DNA of 64,000 nucleotides from Changshengia sp963803165 (GTDB taxonomy: Bacteria > Chloroflexota > Dormibacteria > Aeolococcales > Aeolococcaceae), in assembly GCA_963803165.1 (NCBI GenBank), contig CAWDLK010000001.1, positions 492,878-556,877 of the forward strand, given 5' to 3'. Shown here in pieces: positions 45,410 to 54,774 of the stretch. Position 1 is the stretch's first letter. Each line of letters starts with the position of its first letter. The notes beneath the pieces are model-generated. The model was not told where the DNA came from. It saw nothing but the letters and a program-made list of their open reading frames with translations, and searched no databases. The translations under genes and the position numbers were made by a program.

Positions 45410-46011
45410 CGGTCGGGGCGGCGCCGGACGCCGGGGACGCACGTGTCGCGCGGGGCCGGCGCACCCGGGACGCCATCGTCGCAGCCACCCTCGCCCTCAT
45501 CGAGACCGGGGATGCCGCCCCCACCGCGCGACGCATCGCGGCGAGGGCCGGGGTTTCGGAGCGGGCCCTCTTCGTTCATTTCCCCGACCTCGAGGCGCTG
45601 CACGCCGCCGTCGCCGAGGGACATCTGGCCATGGTCACCGCCGGCGCGGTCGAGGTCGACCCCCGCCTCCCCCTGCCGCTGCGGCTCGGCCGCTTCTGCG
45701 GGCAGCGGGCCGCGCTGCTGGAGCGGGTCACCCCACTCCGGCGTGTGGCCCTCCGCCGCCAGGGGTCCGCGGCGCTCAGGGAGAGCCGCCGGCGCTGGTC
45801 GGCGCTCGCCCGCCAGGAGGTCTCGCGCGTCTTCGCCGCGGAGCTGCGCGCGACCTCCCGGCCCCAGGTCACCCTCGCCGCCGCGCAGGCGGTGACGGGC
45901 TGGGGCGCGTGGGACGAGCTGCGAACCGAGCAGGAGCTCTCCGTCGAGGGCGCGGCCGCCGCCATGGAGCTGGCCCTCGAACGCGTCCTCGCCATCTCGC
46001 GTCAGCGCTGA
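45406..46011 (+). CDS. TetR-family transcriptional regulator
   Basis: 201 residues from a GTG. The N-terminal HTH is RDAIVAATLALIETGDAAPTARRIAARAGVSERALFVHFPDLEALHAAV (residues about 20-70). The C-terminal ligand/dimer domain is divergent. It is co-transcribed with a GH13 glycosidase and probably binds the TGCAGTG/CACTGCA palindrome upstream, with a sugar or related compound as inducer. The ligand is inference. Confidence 0.88.
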   Translation: MTVGAAPDAGDARVARGRRTRDAIVAATLALIETGDAAPTARRIAARAGVSERALFVHFPDLEALHAAVAEGHLAMVTAGAVEVDPRLPLPLRLGRFCGQRAALLERVTPLRRVALRRQGSAALRESRRRWSALARQEVSRVFAAELRATSRPQVTLAAAQAVTGWGAWDELRTEQELSVEGAAAAMELALERVLAISRQR

Positions 46012-46062
46012 CCCACCCGCCTCGCCCCGGGGACCTCGCCGATCGCGCGGGCGCCGTGGATC

Positions 46063-47031
46063 TCAGGTCGTGGGGAAGCTGGCGGCCGCCTGGCGCTGCT
46101 CGGCGCTGAGGGGTACCGGAAGGCGGACGTCCACCTCGGCGATGAGGTCGCCGGAGGCGCCGCCTCGGAGCCGCGGCATGCCCAGCCCGCGGAGCCGGAG
46201 CTGGGCACCGTTCTGGGTCTCGGGGGGGACGGTGAGGGCGATCCGCTTGCCGCCGAGGGTCGGCACCTCGACGCTCCCGCCGAGGAGGGCGACATGGAGT
46301 GGGACGGGGACGCGGACCCGGAGGTTGTCCCCGTCGCGGGTGAAGGTGTGGTGGGGGCGCAGCCGCACCCTGACCAGCAGGTCGCCGGCCGTCCCACCGT
46401 CCGATCCCGGGCTCCCCTGGCCGGACGCCCGCACTTTGGCGCCGTCCTTGATCCCCGCCGGGATGCGGACCTCCACACGGCGGGTGCCGGCCGCGCCGGT
46501 CAGCTCGAGGGTGCGGACCGTCCCCCGGAAGGCCTCCTCGAGGCTGATCTCGGCCTCGCCCTCGACGTCCCCGCCGCGACGGGGTGAGGGAGCGGCCACC
46601 GGGTGCCGGGTCCGACCCGCCGGTCCCGTCCCGCCCTGGAAGGCCGCCGAGCCGCGGCCGAAGATGTCGTGGAAGAAGTCGGAGAAGGGGTTGGTGGTGG
46701 TGCCGAAGAGAGACTCCATCTCCTCGGGCGAGACCGTCCGGTACTCGACCTGCGGCCCCCCCGCGGTCCCGGGCCGGCCGCCCGGATGGAAGCCCGGGAA
46801 GCCGGCCGGCTGCGAGCCGATCTGGTCGTAGGTCTTGCGCTTCTCGGGATCCCCCAGGACCTCGTAGGCCTCGGTGACCTCCTTGAACTTGGCCTCGGCG
46901 CCCTTGTCGTTCTGGTTGACGTCGGGGTGGTACTTGCGGGCCAGCTTGCGGAAGGCGGCCTTGACCTCCTTCTCCGTCGCCGTGCGGGGGACGCCGAGGG
47001 TCGCGTAGTAGTCCTTGAAGGTGGTCGCCAT
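46063..47031 (-). CDS. cbpA: CbpA-type DnaJ co-chaperone
   Basis: 322 residues. J domain at 1-70 (DYYATLGVPRTATEKEVKAAFRKLARKYHPDVN with the HPD motif), a Gly/Phe-poor linker with FFHDIFGRG, and two C-terminal substrate domains (GGDVEGEAEISLEEAFRGTVRTLEL; GDLLVRVRLRPHHTFTRDGDNL). It lacks the four CxxCxGxG zinc repeats, so it is a class B DnaJ. It stimulates DnaK and may bind curved DNA. No dnaK or grpE is adjacent. A GTG directly before the ATG could also start translation. Confidence 0.9.
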   Translation of the reverse strand: MATTFKDYYATLGVPRTATEKEVKAAFRKLARKYHPDVNQNDKGAEAKFKEVTEAYEVLGDPEKRKTYDQIGSQPAGFPGFHPGGRPGTAGGPQVEYRTVSPEEMESLFGTTTNPFSDFFHDIFGRGSAAFQGGTGPAGRTRHPVAAPSPRRGGDVEGEAEISLEEAFRGTVRTLELTGAAGTRRVEVRIPAGIKDGAKVRASGQGSPGSDGGTAGDLLVRVRLRPHHTFTRDGDNLRVRVPVPLHVALLGGSVEVPTLGGKRIALTVPPETQNGAQLRLRGLGMPRLRGGASGDLIAEVDVRLPVPLSAEQRQAAASFPTT

Positions 47032-47235
47032 CACGTCAAGTCTGAGCCGTCCCCGGTCAGGGGGTCACCCTCGTGGGTACCTCGCCCTCTTTGGCGCGAA
47101 ACCACGGCACCCCTCCCATCACGGGATGTGACATCCGGCCGTGCTCCGCCATGGGGATGAGAGGATATGGAGCGAGCGGGCGCCGAGGGCGCCGCGAGCT
47201 TCCGGAATTCCCTCACCCTCACAGGCTGATCTCAC

Positions 47236-50200
47236 GTGCCCGAGACCGTCCGGCTCACTCTCCCCGCGATGGGGGAGTCCGTGACCGAGGGGACCGTGGT
47301 CCGCTGGGTCAAGCAGCCCGGCGATCGCGTGACCGAGGGTGAGACCCTCGTCGAGGTCACCACCGACAAGGTGGACATCGAGGTCCCGGCGCCGGCGTCG
47401 GGGACTCTCGCCGAGATCACCGCGCCCGAGGGGGAGACCGTCCCCGTGGGCGGCACCCTCGGCCTCATCGCCGCCGGTCCGTCCGCGGCGGCCCCCGCCC
47501 CGAGCACCGCCGTGGAGACCCCCGCCCCACCTCTCGCCCCCGCGGCCGCCGCCGCGCCGCCGGCCCGGGCCCCGGCGCCCGAGCCCGAGCCCGTTTCCCG
47601 GGCCGCGCTCGAGCGGCCGACCCCTGCTGGTCCCGCGCCCGCGGCGACCCCCGAGCCCCCTCCGTCCGCGACCGCCGGCCCCGCCCCCGCTCCGCAGCCC
47701 ACCCCCTCGCTCTCGCCACTCGCCCGGCGCCGCGCCGCGCTCACCGGAGCCGGCGTCGTCGCGCTGCGCGGCAGCGGGCCCGGCGGGGTCGTCCGTCGCG
47801 CCGACCTCGATGGCGGCGGAGCCGCGCCGGCCGGCCCGCACGGTGGAGTCCCCGCCACGGGCACCGCCGTTCCCGTCGCCGGCGAGGTCGCCACCCCGAT
47901 CCGCGGACCCCACGCGGCGCTGGTCGAGGCGATGGAGCGCAGCCGCGACATCCCCACCGCCACCTCGATCCGGACCATCCCGGTCGGCCTCCTCGACACC
48001 CGCCGGCGCCAGCTCAACGCCGCGCTCGGCCGCAGCCCCGCCGGCCTCAAGGTCTCCTACACCCACCTGATCGGCTACGCGCTGGCCAGGGCGGCCGCCG
48101 AGACGCCCGGGATGCTCGTCCACTTCGCCCGCGACGCGGACGGCAGACCGCTGCGCGTCGAGGGTGGCGTCCACCTCGGGCTCGCCGTGGACACCCGGCG
48201 CAGGGACGGGACCCGCTTCCTGGTCGTGCCCGTGCTCCGGGACGCCGGCTCGCGGGACTTCGCCGGCTTCCGCGCCGAGTACGAGCGCCTGGTGGAGGGA
48301 GCCCGCACCGGGAGCCTCACCCCCGACGAGCTCCAGGGGGCCAGCCTGACCCTGACCAACCCCGGGGGGATCGGCACGGTGGCATCGGTTCCGAGACTGA
48401 TGCCCGGCCAGGGCTGCATCATCGCCGCGGGAGCCATCGGCCACCCGCCCGAGTTCCGCGGCGAGAGCGAGACGCGCCTCCGCGACCTGGGGGTGGGCAG
48501 GGTGGTGACCCTCACCTCCACCTACGACCACCGGGTCATCCAGGGCGCCGAGTCCGGTGAGTTCCTGGGTCGCATCGAGGCTCTTCTCGCCGGAGCCGAC
48601 GGCTTCTACGGGGAGGTCTTCGAGAGCCTCGGCCTGCCCGCCCCGGAGGCCGACGAGATCCCGGCCGGCATGCCCGCCATCGCCCTCCACGTCCCGGCCG
48701 TGCCGGAGCGCGAACGGGTGCTGCTGCTCGCCGTGCAGGCGGCCACGTCGCTGGTCAAGGCCCACCGCACCCACGGCCACCTGGGCGCCCATCTCGATCC
48801 GCTGGGGACGCCGCCGCCCGGCGATCCGGCGATGCGGCCGGAGACCTACAACCTGACACCCGAGCTGATGGCCCGGATCCCCGCCGACGTCCTCGACGTC
48901 CACGTCCCCGGCCGGACCCTGGCCGAGGTGCTGCCCAACCTCCGCCGCACCTACTGCGGCACCGTCGCCTATGAGATCGAGCACATCTCCAGCCACGAGC
49001 AGCGCGACTGGCTCCGCGAGAAGATCGAGTCCGGCGCCTACCGCCAGCCCCTCTCCACCGTGGAGGAGCTGCGCCTGCTCTGGCGGCTGACCAAGGTCGA
49101 CGCCATGGAACGCTACTTCCGGCGCGCGTTCATCGGCCAGAAGACGTTCAGTGGCGAGGGCGTGGACATGCTGGTGCCGATGCTCGAGAAGCTGCTCGGG
49201 CTCGTCGCCGACGACGGCATCACCGAGGTGGTGATGGGGATGCCCCATCGCGGCCGGCTGGCGGTCATCGCCCACGTGGTCAACCGCCCCTACGAGCAGC
49301 TGCTCCAGTCGTTCGAGAAGGGCGAGCTGCGCCTCGACGACCCCACCGGCGACGTCAAGTACCACCTGGGCGCGACCGGAACCTACGTCACCGACCGCGA
49401 CCGGCAGATCGAGGTCCGGCTGGTCTCCAACCCATCGCACCTCGAGGCGGTCGACGGGGTGGTCGAGGGTTGGACCCGCGCCCTCCAGTCACGACGCGAG
49501 GGGGCGGCGCTGGAGCTGGACCCCGAGGCGGCGATCCCGATCCTCATCCACGGCGACGCCGCCTTCAGCGGCCAGGGTGTGGTCCAGGAGGTCCTCAACC
49601 TCCAGTCCCTGGCCGGCTACACGACCGGCGGCACCGTCCACGTGATCATCGACAACCAGCTCGGCTTCACCACCGATCCCGCGGACCTGCGCTCCACCCG
49701 CTACGCCAGCGACCTGGCCAAGGGCTTCGACATCCCCATCGTCCACGTCAACGCGGACGACCCCGAGGGCTGCGTCGCCGCGGCGCGCTTCGCCCACGAC
49801 TACCGGCGCACCCACCATCGCGACGTGGTCATCCACCTGGTCGGCTACCGGCGCTTCGGCCACAACGAGACCGACGAGCCCAGCTACACCCAGCCGCTGA
49901 TGTACCAGCGGATCCGTGAGCACCCCACGGTCCGCGAGCTCTTCGTCCGCCGGCTGATCCAGGAGGGGCTGATCACCGACGACGAGGCGAAGCAGGAGTC
50001 GGACCAGGTGACCGCCCGGATCGCCGATGCCCACCGGCGGATCAAGGCGAACCTCACCACCCTCATCGACGAGGACACCTCCGGCGGCCGCGGCGCCGCC
50101 GGCACCGAGGAGGAGGCGGCTCCCCCGACCCGGGTCGCGGCGGCCGAGCTGAGCGCCATCAACGAGAGCCTCTTCCGGGTCCCCGACGGCTTCACGGTCA

Positions 50201-51429
50201 ACCCCAAGCTCGCCCGCCAGCTCGAGCGGCGGCATGCCGCACTCGAGCAGGGGGGGATCGACTGGGGCCACGCCGAGGCCCTGGCGCTCGGCTCCCTGCT
50301 CCGGGACGGCGTCCCGATCCGGCTCACCGGCCAGGACACCGAGCGCGGCACCTTCAGCCACCGCCAGATGGTCCTCCACGACGACCAGACCGGCGCCGCG
50401 TGGGCGCCTATCCAGCACCTGGAGGGCAGCCGTGCCACCTTCGAGGTCCACAACAGCCCGCTCAGCGAGGTGGGCGCGCTCGCCTTCGAGTACGGGTACT
50501 CGGCCGCCGACCCGCGCTGCCTGGTGCTCTGGGAGGCGCAGTTCGGGGACTTCGCCAACAACGCCCAGATGGTGGTCGACCAGTTCATCGTCGCCGCCCA
50601 GGCCAAGTGGGGCCAGCGCTCCCGGCTGGTGCTGCTGCTCCCCCACGGCTACGAGGGCCAGGGGCCCGAGCACTCCAGCGCCCGCATGGAGCGCTTCCTC
50701 CAGCTGGCGGCGGACGGCAACATCCGGGTCGCCAGCTGCTCCAACTCGGCCCAGTACTTCCACCTCCTCCGCGACCAGGCCCTCGCCCCGCTCCCGCAGC
50801 CGCTCGTCTGCATCACACCCAAGTCATTGCTGCGCGCCGCGGAGACGGGCTGCGCCGCTGCCGACCTCACCGACGGAGGCTTCCTGCCGGTGATCGAGGA
50901 CCCCCGCATGGCCGGGCGCCGGGAGGATGTCCGGGTCCTCCTGCTCTGCACCGGGAAGATCTTCTGGGAGCTGGAGGCGCATGAGCTGCGTGAACCTGCC
51001 GGTGACCTGGCCATCGGCCGCGTGGACCTCCTCGACCCGCTGCCCCTCGACGAGATCCTGGGGATGATCCGGAGCTACCCCAACCTCGAGAGGCTCTACT
51101 GGGTCCAGGAGGAGCCCGAGAACATGGGGGCCTGGGCCCATGTGCAGCGCCGCATCGGCCGCAACCGCCCCTACGAGGTCAGCTGGGAGTACATCGGTCG
51201 CCCCCGCCGGGCCAGCCCCTCCGAGGGCTATCACGGCTCCCACGTCATCGAGCAGGGGCGGGTCCTGCGCGAGGCGCTGACGACCTCCCCCGCGGTCCAG
51301 GGGTTCGTCGCCGGCTCGCGGCCCCGCCTCAGCGAGCCGGGCCCGGCACCGTCGACCGGTCCCGGCGGCGGCGGGGCTCCCGTCGAGGCGCCGCGGCGGG
51401 CGACCGCGACGCGATCGCGCAATCGGTGA
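47236..51429 (+). CDS. kgd: Fused 2-oxoglutarate dehydrogenase E2-E1 with lipoyl and peripheral-subunit-binding domains
   Basis: 1397 residues from a GTG. Order: lipoyl domain (1-80, lipoyl-lysine K45 in TTDKVDIEVP), Ala/Pro linker, E1/E3-binding domain (about 156-193, LSPLARRRAALTGAGV...GSGPGGVVRRADL), E2 acyltransferase core (about 219-458, YDHRVIQGAESG near 430), then a complete E1 (about 489-1355) with MPHRGRLAV and the ThDP motif GDAAFSGQGVVQE (near 772). The E1 and E2 parts look like actinobacterial Kgd/OdhA, but those lack the lipoyl and binding domains. With E3 next door, the whole ODH complex could be made from two genes. It converts 2-oxoglutarate to succinyl-CoA and may also yield succinic semialdehyde. 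Confidence 0.92.
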   Translation: MPETVRLTLPAMGESVTEGTVVRWVKQPGDRVTEGETLVEVTTDKVDIEVPAPASGTLAEITAPEGETVPVGGTLGLIAAGPSAAAPAPSTAVETPAPPLAPAAAAAPPARAPAPEPEPVSRAALERPTPAGPAPAATPEPPPSATAGPAPAPQPTPSLSPLARRRAALTGAGVVALRGSGPGGVVRRADLDGGGAAPAGPHGGVPATGTAVPVAGEVATPIRGPHAALVEAMERSRDIPTATSIRTIPVGLLDTRRRQLNAALGRSPAGLKVSYTHLIGYALARAAAETPGMLVHFARDADGRPLRVEGGVHLGLAVDTRRRDGTRFLVVPVLRDAGSRDFAGFRAEYERLVEGARTGSLTPDELQGASLTLTNPGGIGTVASVPRLMPGQGCIIAAGAIGHPPEFRGESETRLRDLGVGRVVTLTSTYDHRVIQGAESGEFLGRIEALLAGADGFYGEVFESLGLPAPEADEIPAGMPAIALHVPAVPERERVLLLAVQAATSLVKAHRTHGHLGAHLDPLGTPPPGDPAMRPETYNLTPELMARIPADVLDVHVPGRTLAEVLPNLRRTYCGTVAYEIEHISSHEQRDWLREKIESGAYRQPLSTVEELRLLWRLTKVDAMERYFRRAFIGQKTFSGEGVDMLVPMLEKLLGLVADDGITEVVMGMPHRGRLAVIAHVVNRPYEQLLQSFEKGELRLDDPTGDVKYHLGATGTYVTDRDRQIEVRLVSNPSHLEAVDGVVEGWTRALQSRREGAALELDPEAAIPILIHGDAAFSGQGVVQEVLNLQSLAGYTTGGTVHVIIDNQLGFTTDPADLRSTRYASDLAKGFDIPIVHVNADDPEGCVAAARFAHDYRRTHHRDVVIHLVGYRRFGHNETDEPSYTQPLMYQRIREHPTVRELFVRRLIQEGLITDDEAKQESDQVTARIADAHRRIKANLTTLIDEDTSGGRGAAGTEEEAAPPTRVAAAELSAINESLFRVPDGFTVNPKLARQLERRHAALEQGGIDWGHAEALALGSLLRDGVPIRLTGQDTERGTFSHRQMVLHDDQTGAAWAPIQHLEGSRATFEVHNSPLSEVGALAFEYGYSAADPRCLVLWEAQFGDFANNAQMVVDQFIVAAQAKWGQRSRLVLLLPHGYEGQGPEHSSARMERFLQLAADGNIRVASCSNSAQYFHLLRDQALAPLPQPLVCITPKSLLRAAETGCAAADLTDGGFLPVIEDPRMAGRREDVRVLLLCTGKIFWELEAHELREPAGDLAIGRVDLLDPLPLDEILGMIRSYPNLERLYWVQEEPENMGAWAHVQRRIGRNRPYEVSWEYIGRPRRASPSEGYHGSHVIEQGRVLREALTTSPAVQGFVAGSRPRLSEPGPAPSTGPGGGGAPVEAPRRATATRSRNR

Positions 51430-51454
51430 GCCCGCCTCGCCGCGGCAGGCGCCC

Positions 51455-52822
51455 GTGAGCCCCCGGGTCGTGGTCCTCGGCGGCGGTCCGGCGGGGGACG
51501 TCGCCGCCCTCCGCGGTGCCCAGCGCGGCGCCGAGGTGGTGCTCGTCGAGCGGGCCCAGCTCGGCGGTACCTGCCTCAACTGGGGCTGCATCCCCACCAA
51601 GTCCCTGCTCGCCACCAGTGACCTGCTGCGCCGCATCCGCCGGGCCGGCGACCTCGGCCTGCGGGTCGGGGAGGTGGAGGTGGACTTCCCCCGGATGATG
51701 GAGCGCAAGGAGGAGGTCGTCGCCACCATGCGTGGCGGTGTCGAGGCCGCCTGCAAGCGTCGCAAGGTGCGCGTGGTCCGGGGCCAGGGGGTCCTCGAGG
51801 ACGGCGCCGTCCGGGTCGGCGACGAGCGTCTCGAGTACGACCAGCTCATCGTCTGCGTCGGCACCGAGCCGACCGGGCTGCCCGGCATCGACATGGACCA
51901 TCCCTGCGTGGTGACGTCCAACGGCGTCCTCCGCCTGGAGCGCCTTCCCCGCCGCCTGCTGGTGATCGGAGGCGGGGTCATCGGCTGCGAGTTCGCCTCC
52001 TTCTTTGCCCCGCTGGGGGTGGCGGTCACCGTGGTCGAGCTGCTCCCCCAGATCCTCGCCGGGGTGGACTCGCGGGTGGTGCGCGAGTTCCGCCGCCTGG
52101 TGGAGCGCGAGGGGATCACCTTTCACGCCGGACGACGGGTGGCGGGCATCGACTACCGCCACGACGAGGTGACCGCGACCCTCGACGACGGGACCGCGAT
52201 CGAGGCCGATCTGGTGCTGGTCTCGGTGGGCCGCTCCCCCCAGACCGCCGGCATCGGCCTGGAGGCGGCCGGGGTCGAGCTCACCCCCATGGGTCACATC
52301 GTGGTGGACGACCTGCTGCGCACCGCCAACCCTCGTATCTGGGCGGCCGGCGACTGCATCGGCGGCCTTCAGCTCGCCCATCTGGGCAGCGCCGAGGGCG
52401 CCCGGGCGGTGGAGAACGCCCTGGGGGTCGGGGTGCGTCCCATGGACCGCACCGTGGTCCCCTCCTGCATCTACACCCACCCCGAGATCGCGATGGTCGG
52501 CCTCAGCGCGGAGGCGGCCAGGGCGGCCGGGCGTGAGGTCAAGGTGGGGCAGGCTCGCTTCGTGGGCAACGGCAAGGCAGCCGGCGAGAACGAGCCGGAC
52601 GGTCTCGTCCAGCTCTGCGCGGACGCCGCCACCGGCCAGATTCTGGGCGCGACCGTGATGGGGGTGCACGCCGTGGAGATCATCCACGAGGTGGGCGTCG
52701 CGATCAGCGACGCGCTGACCGTCGACGAGCTCGGCGACATCATCCACGCTCATCCCACGGTCAGCGAGCTGGTCATGGAGGCGGCCGAGCAGGCCGAGGG
52801 CCTGGCACCCTATCTCAGCTGA
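51455..52822 (+). CDS. lpdA: Dihydrolipoamide dehydrogenase (E3)
   Basis: 455 residues from a GTG. FAD motif VLGGGPAGDVAA, redox disulfide in GGTCLNWGCIPTKS, NAD motif VIGGGVIGCEFASFF, second FAD motif WAAGDCIGG and the C-terminal His/Glu pair region IIHAHPTVSELVMEAAE. It reoxidises lipoamide. It lies 25 nt after kgd, so it is the E3 of that complex and is co-transcribed. Confidence 0.94.
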   Translation: MSPRVVVLGGGPAGDVAALRGAQRGAEVVLVERAQLGGTCLNWGCIPTKSLLATSDLLRRIRRAGDLGLRVGEVEVDFPRMMERKEEVVATMRGGVEAACKRRKVRVVRGQGVLEDGAVRVGDERLEYDQLIVCVGTEPTGLPGIDMDHPCVVTSNGVLRLERLPRRLLVIGGGVIGCEFASFFAPLGVAVTVVELLPQILAGVDSRVVREFRRLVEREGITFHAGRRVAGIDYRHDEVTATLDDGTAIEADLVLVSVGRSPQTAGIGLEAAGVELTPMGHIVVDDLLRTANPRIWAAGDCIGGLQLAHLGSAEGARAVENALGVGVRPMDRTVVPSCIYTHPEIAMVGLSAEAARAAGREVKVGQARFVGNGKAAGENEPDGLVQLCADAATGQILGATVMGVHAVEIIHEVGVAISDALTVDELGDIIHAHPTVSELVMEAAEQAEGLAPYLS

Positions 52823-52881
52823 GAGGTCGCGGCGGCGAGGCACTGCGCACGTCGACCGTTCGGGGGCGGCCGACCGCCGGT

Positions 52882-52916
52882 AATGTTGCGTAAATGGATA
52901 CAATGTTGCACAAATG
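52882..52916 (+). promoter_or_regulatory. Direct-repeat operator overlapping a leaderless start
   Basis: Two copies of AATGTTGC-NN-AAATG begin at 52882 and 52902, 20 nt apart (two helical turns), in an AT-rich island. TACAAT at 52899-52904 is a good -10 and the second repeat ends on the ATG at 52914, so the transcript should be leaderless and binding would block both polymerase and start. The encoded HTH protein is the likely ligand. Confidence 0.65.
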
Positions 52917-53267
52917 CCCCGCGGCCGTCGACCCCGCCTCTCCCCGCACCTGACCGACCGGCTGGTGGAGCTGCACCGCGTCTACGGCCTCGGTGCCCGG
53001 GAGATCGCGGTGGCGCTGGAGGCGGCCGGGGTGGAGACCCCGGGCGGCGGGAGGCGCTGGCATCCGTCGACGGTCAGCCGGTGCCTCTCCCGGCGGGGCG
53101 TCGTCCTGCGCGCCGGGCGGCCTCAGAGCTGGCTGCCCCGGCCACGTCCCGTGGAGCCCACCCCTCTCCACGCGATCACCGCGATGGCCTGGCGGCGGCG
53201 CGCCCCCGGGTCGGGCAGCGACCTCTGGGCCCTGCTGGCGGAGGGAGAGCACCCTGGACCGGCTTGA
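52914..53267 (+). CDS. Small HTH protein (recombinase-type helix-turn-helix), antitoxin candidate
   Basis: 117 residues. LTDRLVELHRVYGLGAREIAVALEAAGVETPGGGRRWHPSTVSRCLSRRG matches the helix-turn-helix segment found at the end of serine recombinases, without any catalytic domain. A Pro-rich linker and LWALLAEGEHPG finish it. The promoter carries two direct repeats consistent with autorepression. The next gene, a nucleotidyltransferase, overlaps its 3' end. Together they resemble a type II/IV toxin-antitoxin pair. Confidence 0.6.
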   Translation: MPRGRRPRLSPHLTDRLVELHRVYGLGAREIAVALEAAGVETPGGGRRWHPSTVSRCLSRRGVVLRAGRPQSWLPRPRPVEPTPLHAITAMAWRRRAPGSGSDLWALLAEGEHPGPA

Positions 53268-53805
53268 GGAGTGGGACGCGAGCTTCGGGGCGGTGCCGCG
53301 CGCCGTGATCGGAGCGACGGCGGCGAACCGGTTCATGCCGCCGCGGCAGACGAGCGACGTCGACTTCGCCGTCTCTGATCGCGACCAGGCCGTCGCCGGC
53401 GAGGCGCTGGAGGCCGCGGGGTGGCGGCGAGGCAGTCCGCTCCTCCTCCGGCCTCCCCTCACCGGGCACGCCTGGCGCACGGCGGACGGCGTGCCGATCG
53501 ACGTGATCACGGTCCCCGGGGTCTGGGGGCGCGAGCTGGTGGACACGGCCATGGCCAACCGGGAAGGCGGCCTGCCGGTGGCGGCCCTTCCCCACCTGGT
53601 CGTCCTCAAGATGATCGCGGGGCGGAGCATCGACGGCGGTGACATCGCGCGGATGCTCGGGCACCAGGACGCGCTCACCGTGGAGGCGGTCCGCCTGGTG
53701 GCCCGCCGCGTGCTCGGCCCCGAGGAGCTGGCCGACCTCGATCAGCTCATCGAGCTGGGACGTCTGGAGTACGGGCCTCGCCCCGAGGGCCCGGCACCGG
53801 CGTAG
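53254..53805 (+). CDS. Nucleotidyltransferase-like protein (AbiEii-type)
   Basis: About 183 residues if translation begins at the CTG at 53254, which has a GGAGGGA Shine-Dalgarno 7 nt upstream. No ATG/TTG lies in frame nearby, and a GTG at 53293 would remove the first helix. Motifs: VIGATAANRFMPPRQTSDVDFAVSD (metal-binding Asp pair) and LPHLVVLKMIAGRSIDGGDIARML, as in AbiEii/AbiGii-type and related minimal nucleotidyltransferases. It could be a toxin modifying tRNA or protein; substrate is unknown. It overlaps the HTH gene by 14 nt. Confidence 0.6.
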   Translation: MDRLEEWDASFGAVPRAVIGATAANRFMPPRQTSDVDFAVSDRDQAVAGEALEAAGWRRGSPLLLRPPLTGHAWRTADGVPIDVITVPGVWGRELVDTAMANREGGLPVAALPHLVVLKMIAGRSIDGGDIARMLGHQDALTVEAVRLVARRVLGPEELADLDQLIELGRLEYGPRPEGPAPA

Positions 53806-53958
53806 GGGGCCACGGCCGGCCGGCCCGGCGGTTGCGCGGTTGTCGCGGCTGGGCTTCGCCCGGCCAGGTCGAGGGGCCTGGCACCATAGCCGGGTTGGCC
53901 GCTCGGTCGCGGCTGGCCGCCACCTGGCGGCGGAGTCGCGTCACACCCGGAGGCAGAG

Positions 53959-54762
53959 ATGGCCGCAGCCGCCGCCCGACCCGTCGCCCTGGTCACCGGC
54001 GCCTCGTCGGGGGTCGGTCACGCCTACGCGCGCCAGCTCGCCGAGGGTGGCTGGGACCTGGTGCCGGTGGCCCGCCGCGCCGACCGTCTCGAGGCCCTCG
54101 CCGCCCGGCTGGGCTCGCCCCCCGGCGTCTCCGTCGAGCCCCTGGTTGCGGACCTCACCGACCCGGCGGGGCTCGCCGCGGTGGAGGAGCGGGTCGGGCG
54201 CGGCGTGGACCTGGTCGTCAACTGCGCCGGCTTCGCCGGCTACATGCCCTTCGCCCAGCTGCCCGCCGCGGTGGCCGATGGCCTGATCGGCGTCCACGTC
54301 CGGGCGGTGACCAGGCTCACCCGCGCGGCGGTCGGGGTCATGCTCCCGGCGCGCCGGGGGGCCATCATCAACGTCGCCTCGCTCCTCGCATTCAGCGAGT
54401 CGGCGGTGCTGGGCCGCTTCAACCGGGCCACCTACGCGGGCTGCAAGGCGTTCGTCGTCACCTTCACCCAGCTGGTCGCCCAGGAGGTCGCCGGCCAGGG
54501 CATCCGGGTGCAGGTGTGCTGCCCGGGTGCGGTGGTCACCGAGTTCCACGACGTCGCCGGGGTGCCGCGCCCGCCGGCGGCGATGAGCCCCGAGGAGGTG
54601 GTCACCGCGTCGCTGCGCGCCCTGGACACCGGGGAGGTCGTCTGCGTCCCCGGTCTCGACGATCCCACGGTCGTCGACCGCTATCACGAGGCGCAGCGCG
54701 AGCTGCTCCGCCAGGGGAACCGCCCCGAGCTGGCCGAGCGCTACCGGGCCACGGCCGGCTGA
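53959..54762 (+). CDS. Short-chain dehydrogenase/reductase
   Basis: 267 residues. Classical SDR motifs: TGASSGVGHAYA (cofactor), NCAGFAG, a Ser in NVASLLAF and the catalytic YAGCK. R-rich residues after beta2 (ARRADRL) suggest NADP(H). Substrate is unknown. The 153 nt upstream hold only GC-rich inverted repeats and a GGAGGCAG ribosome site. Confidence 0.88.
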   Translation: MAAAAARPVALVTGASSGVGHAYARQLAEGGWDLVPVARRADRLEALAARLGSPPGVSVEPLVADLTDPAGLAAVEERVGRGVDLVVNCAGFAGYMPFAQLPAAVADGLIGVHVRAVTRLTRAAVGVMLPARRGAIINVASLLAFSESAVLGRFNRATYAGCKAFVVTFTQLVAQEVAGQGIRVQVCCPGAVVTEFHDVAGVPRPPAAMSPEEVVTASLRALDTGEVVCVPGLDDPTVVDRYHEAQRELLRQGNRPELAERYRATAG

Positions 54763-54774
54763 GCGGCGCTCGGC

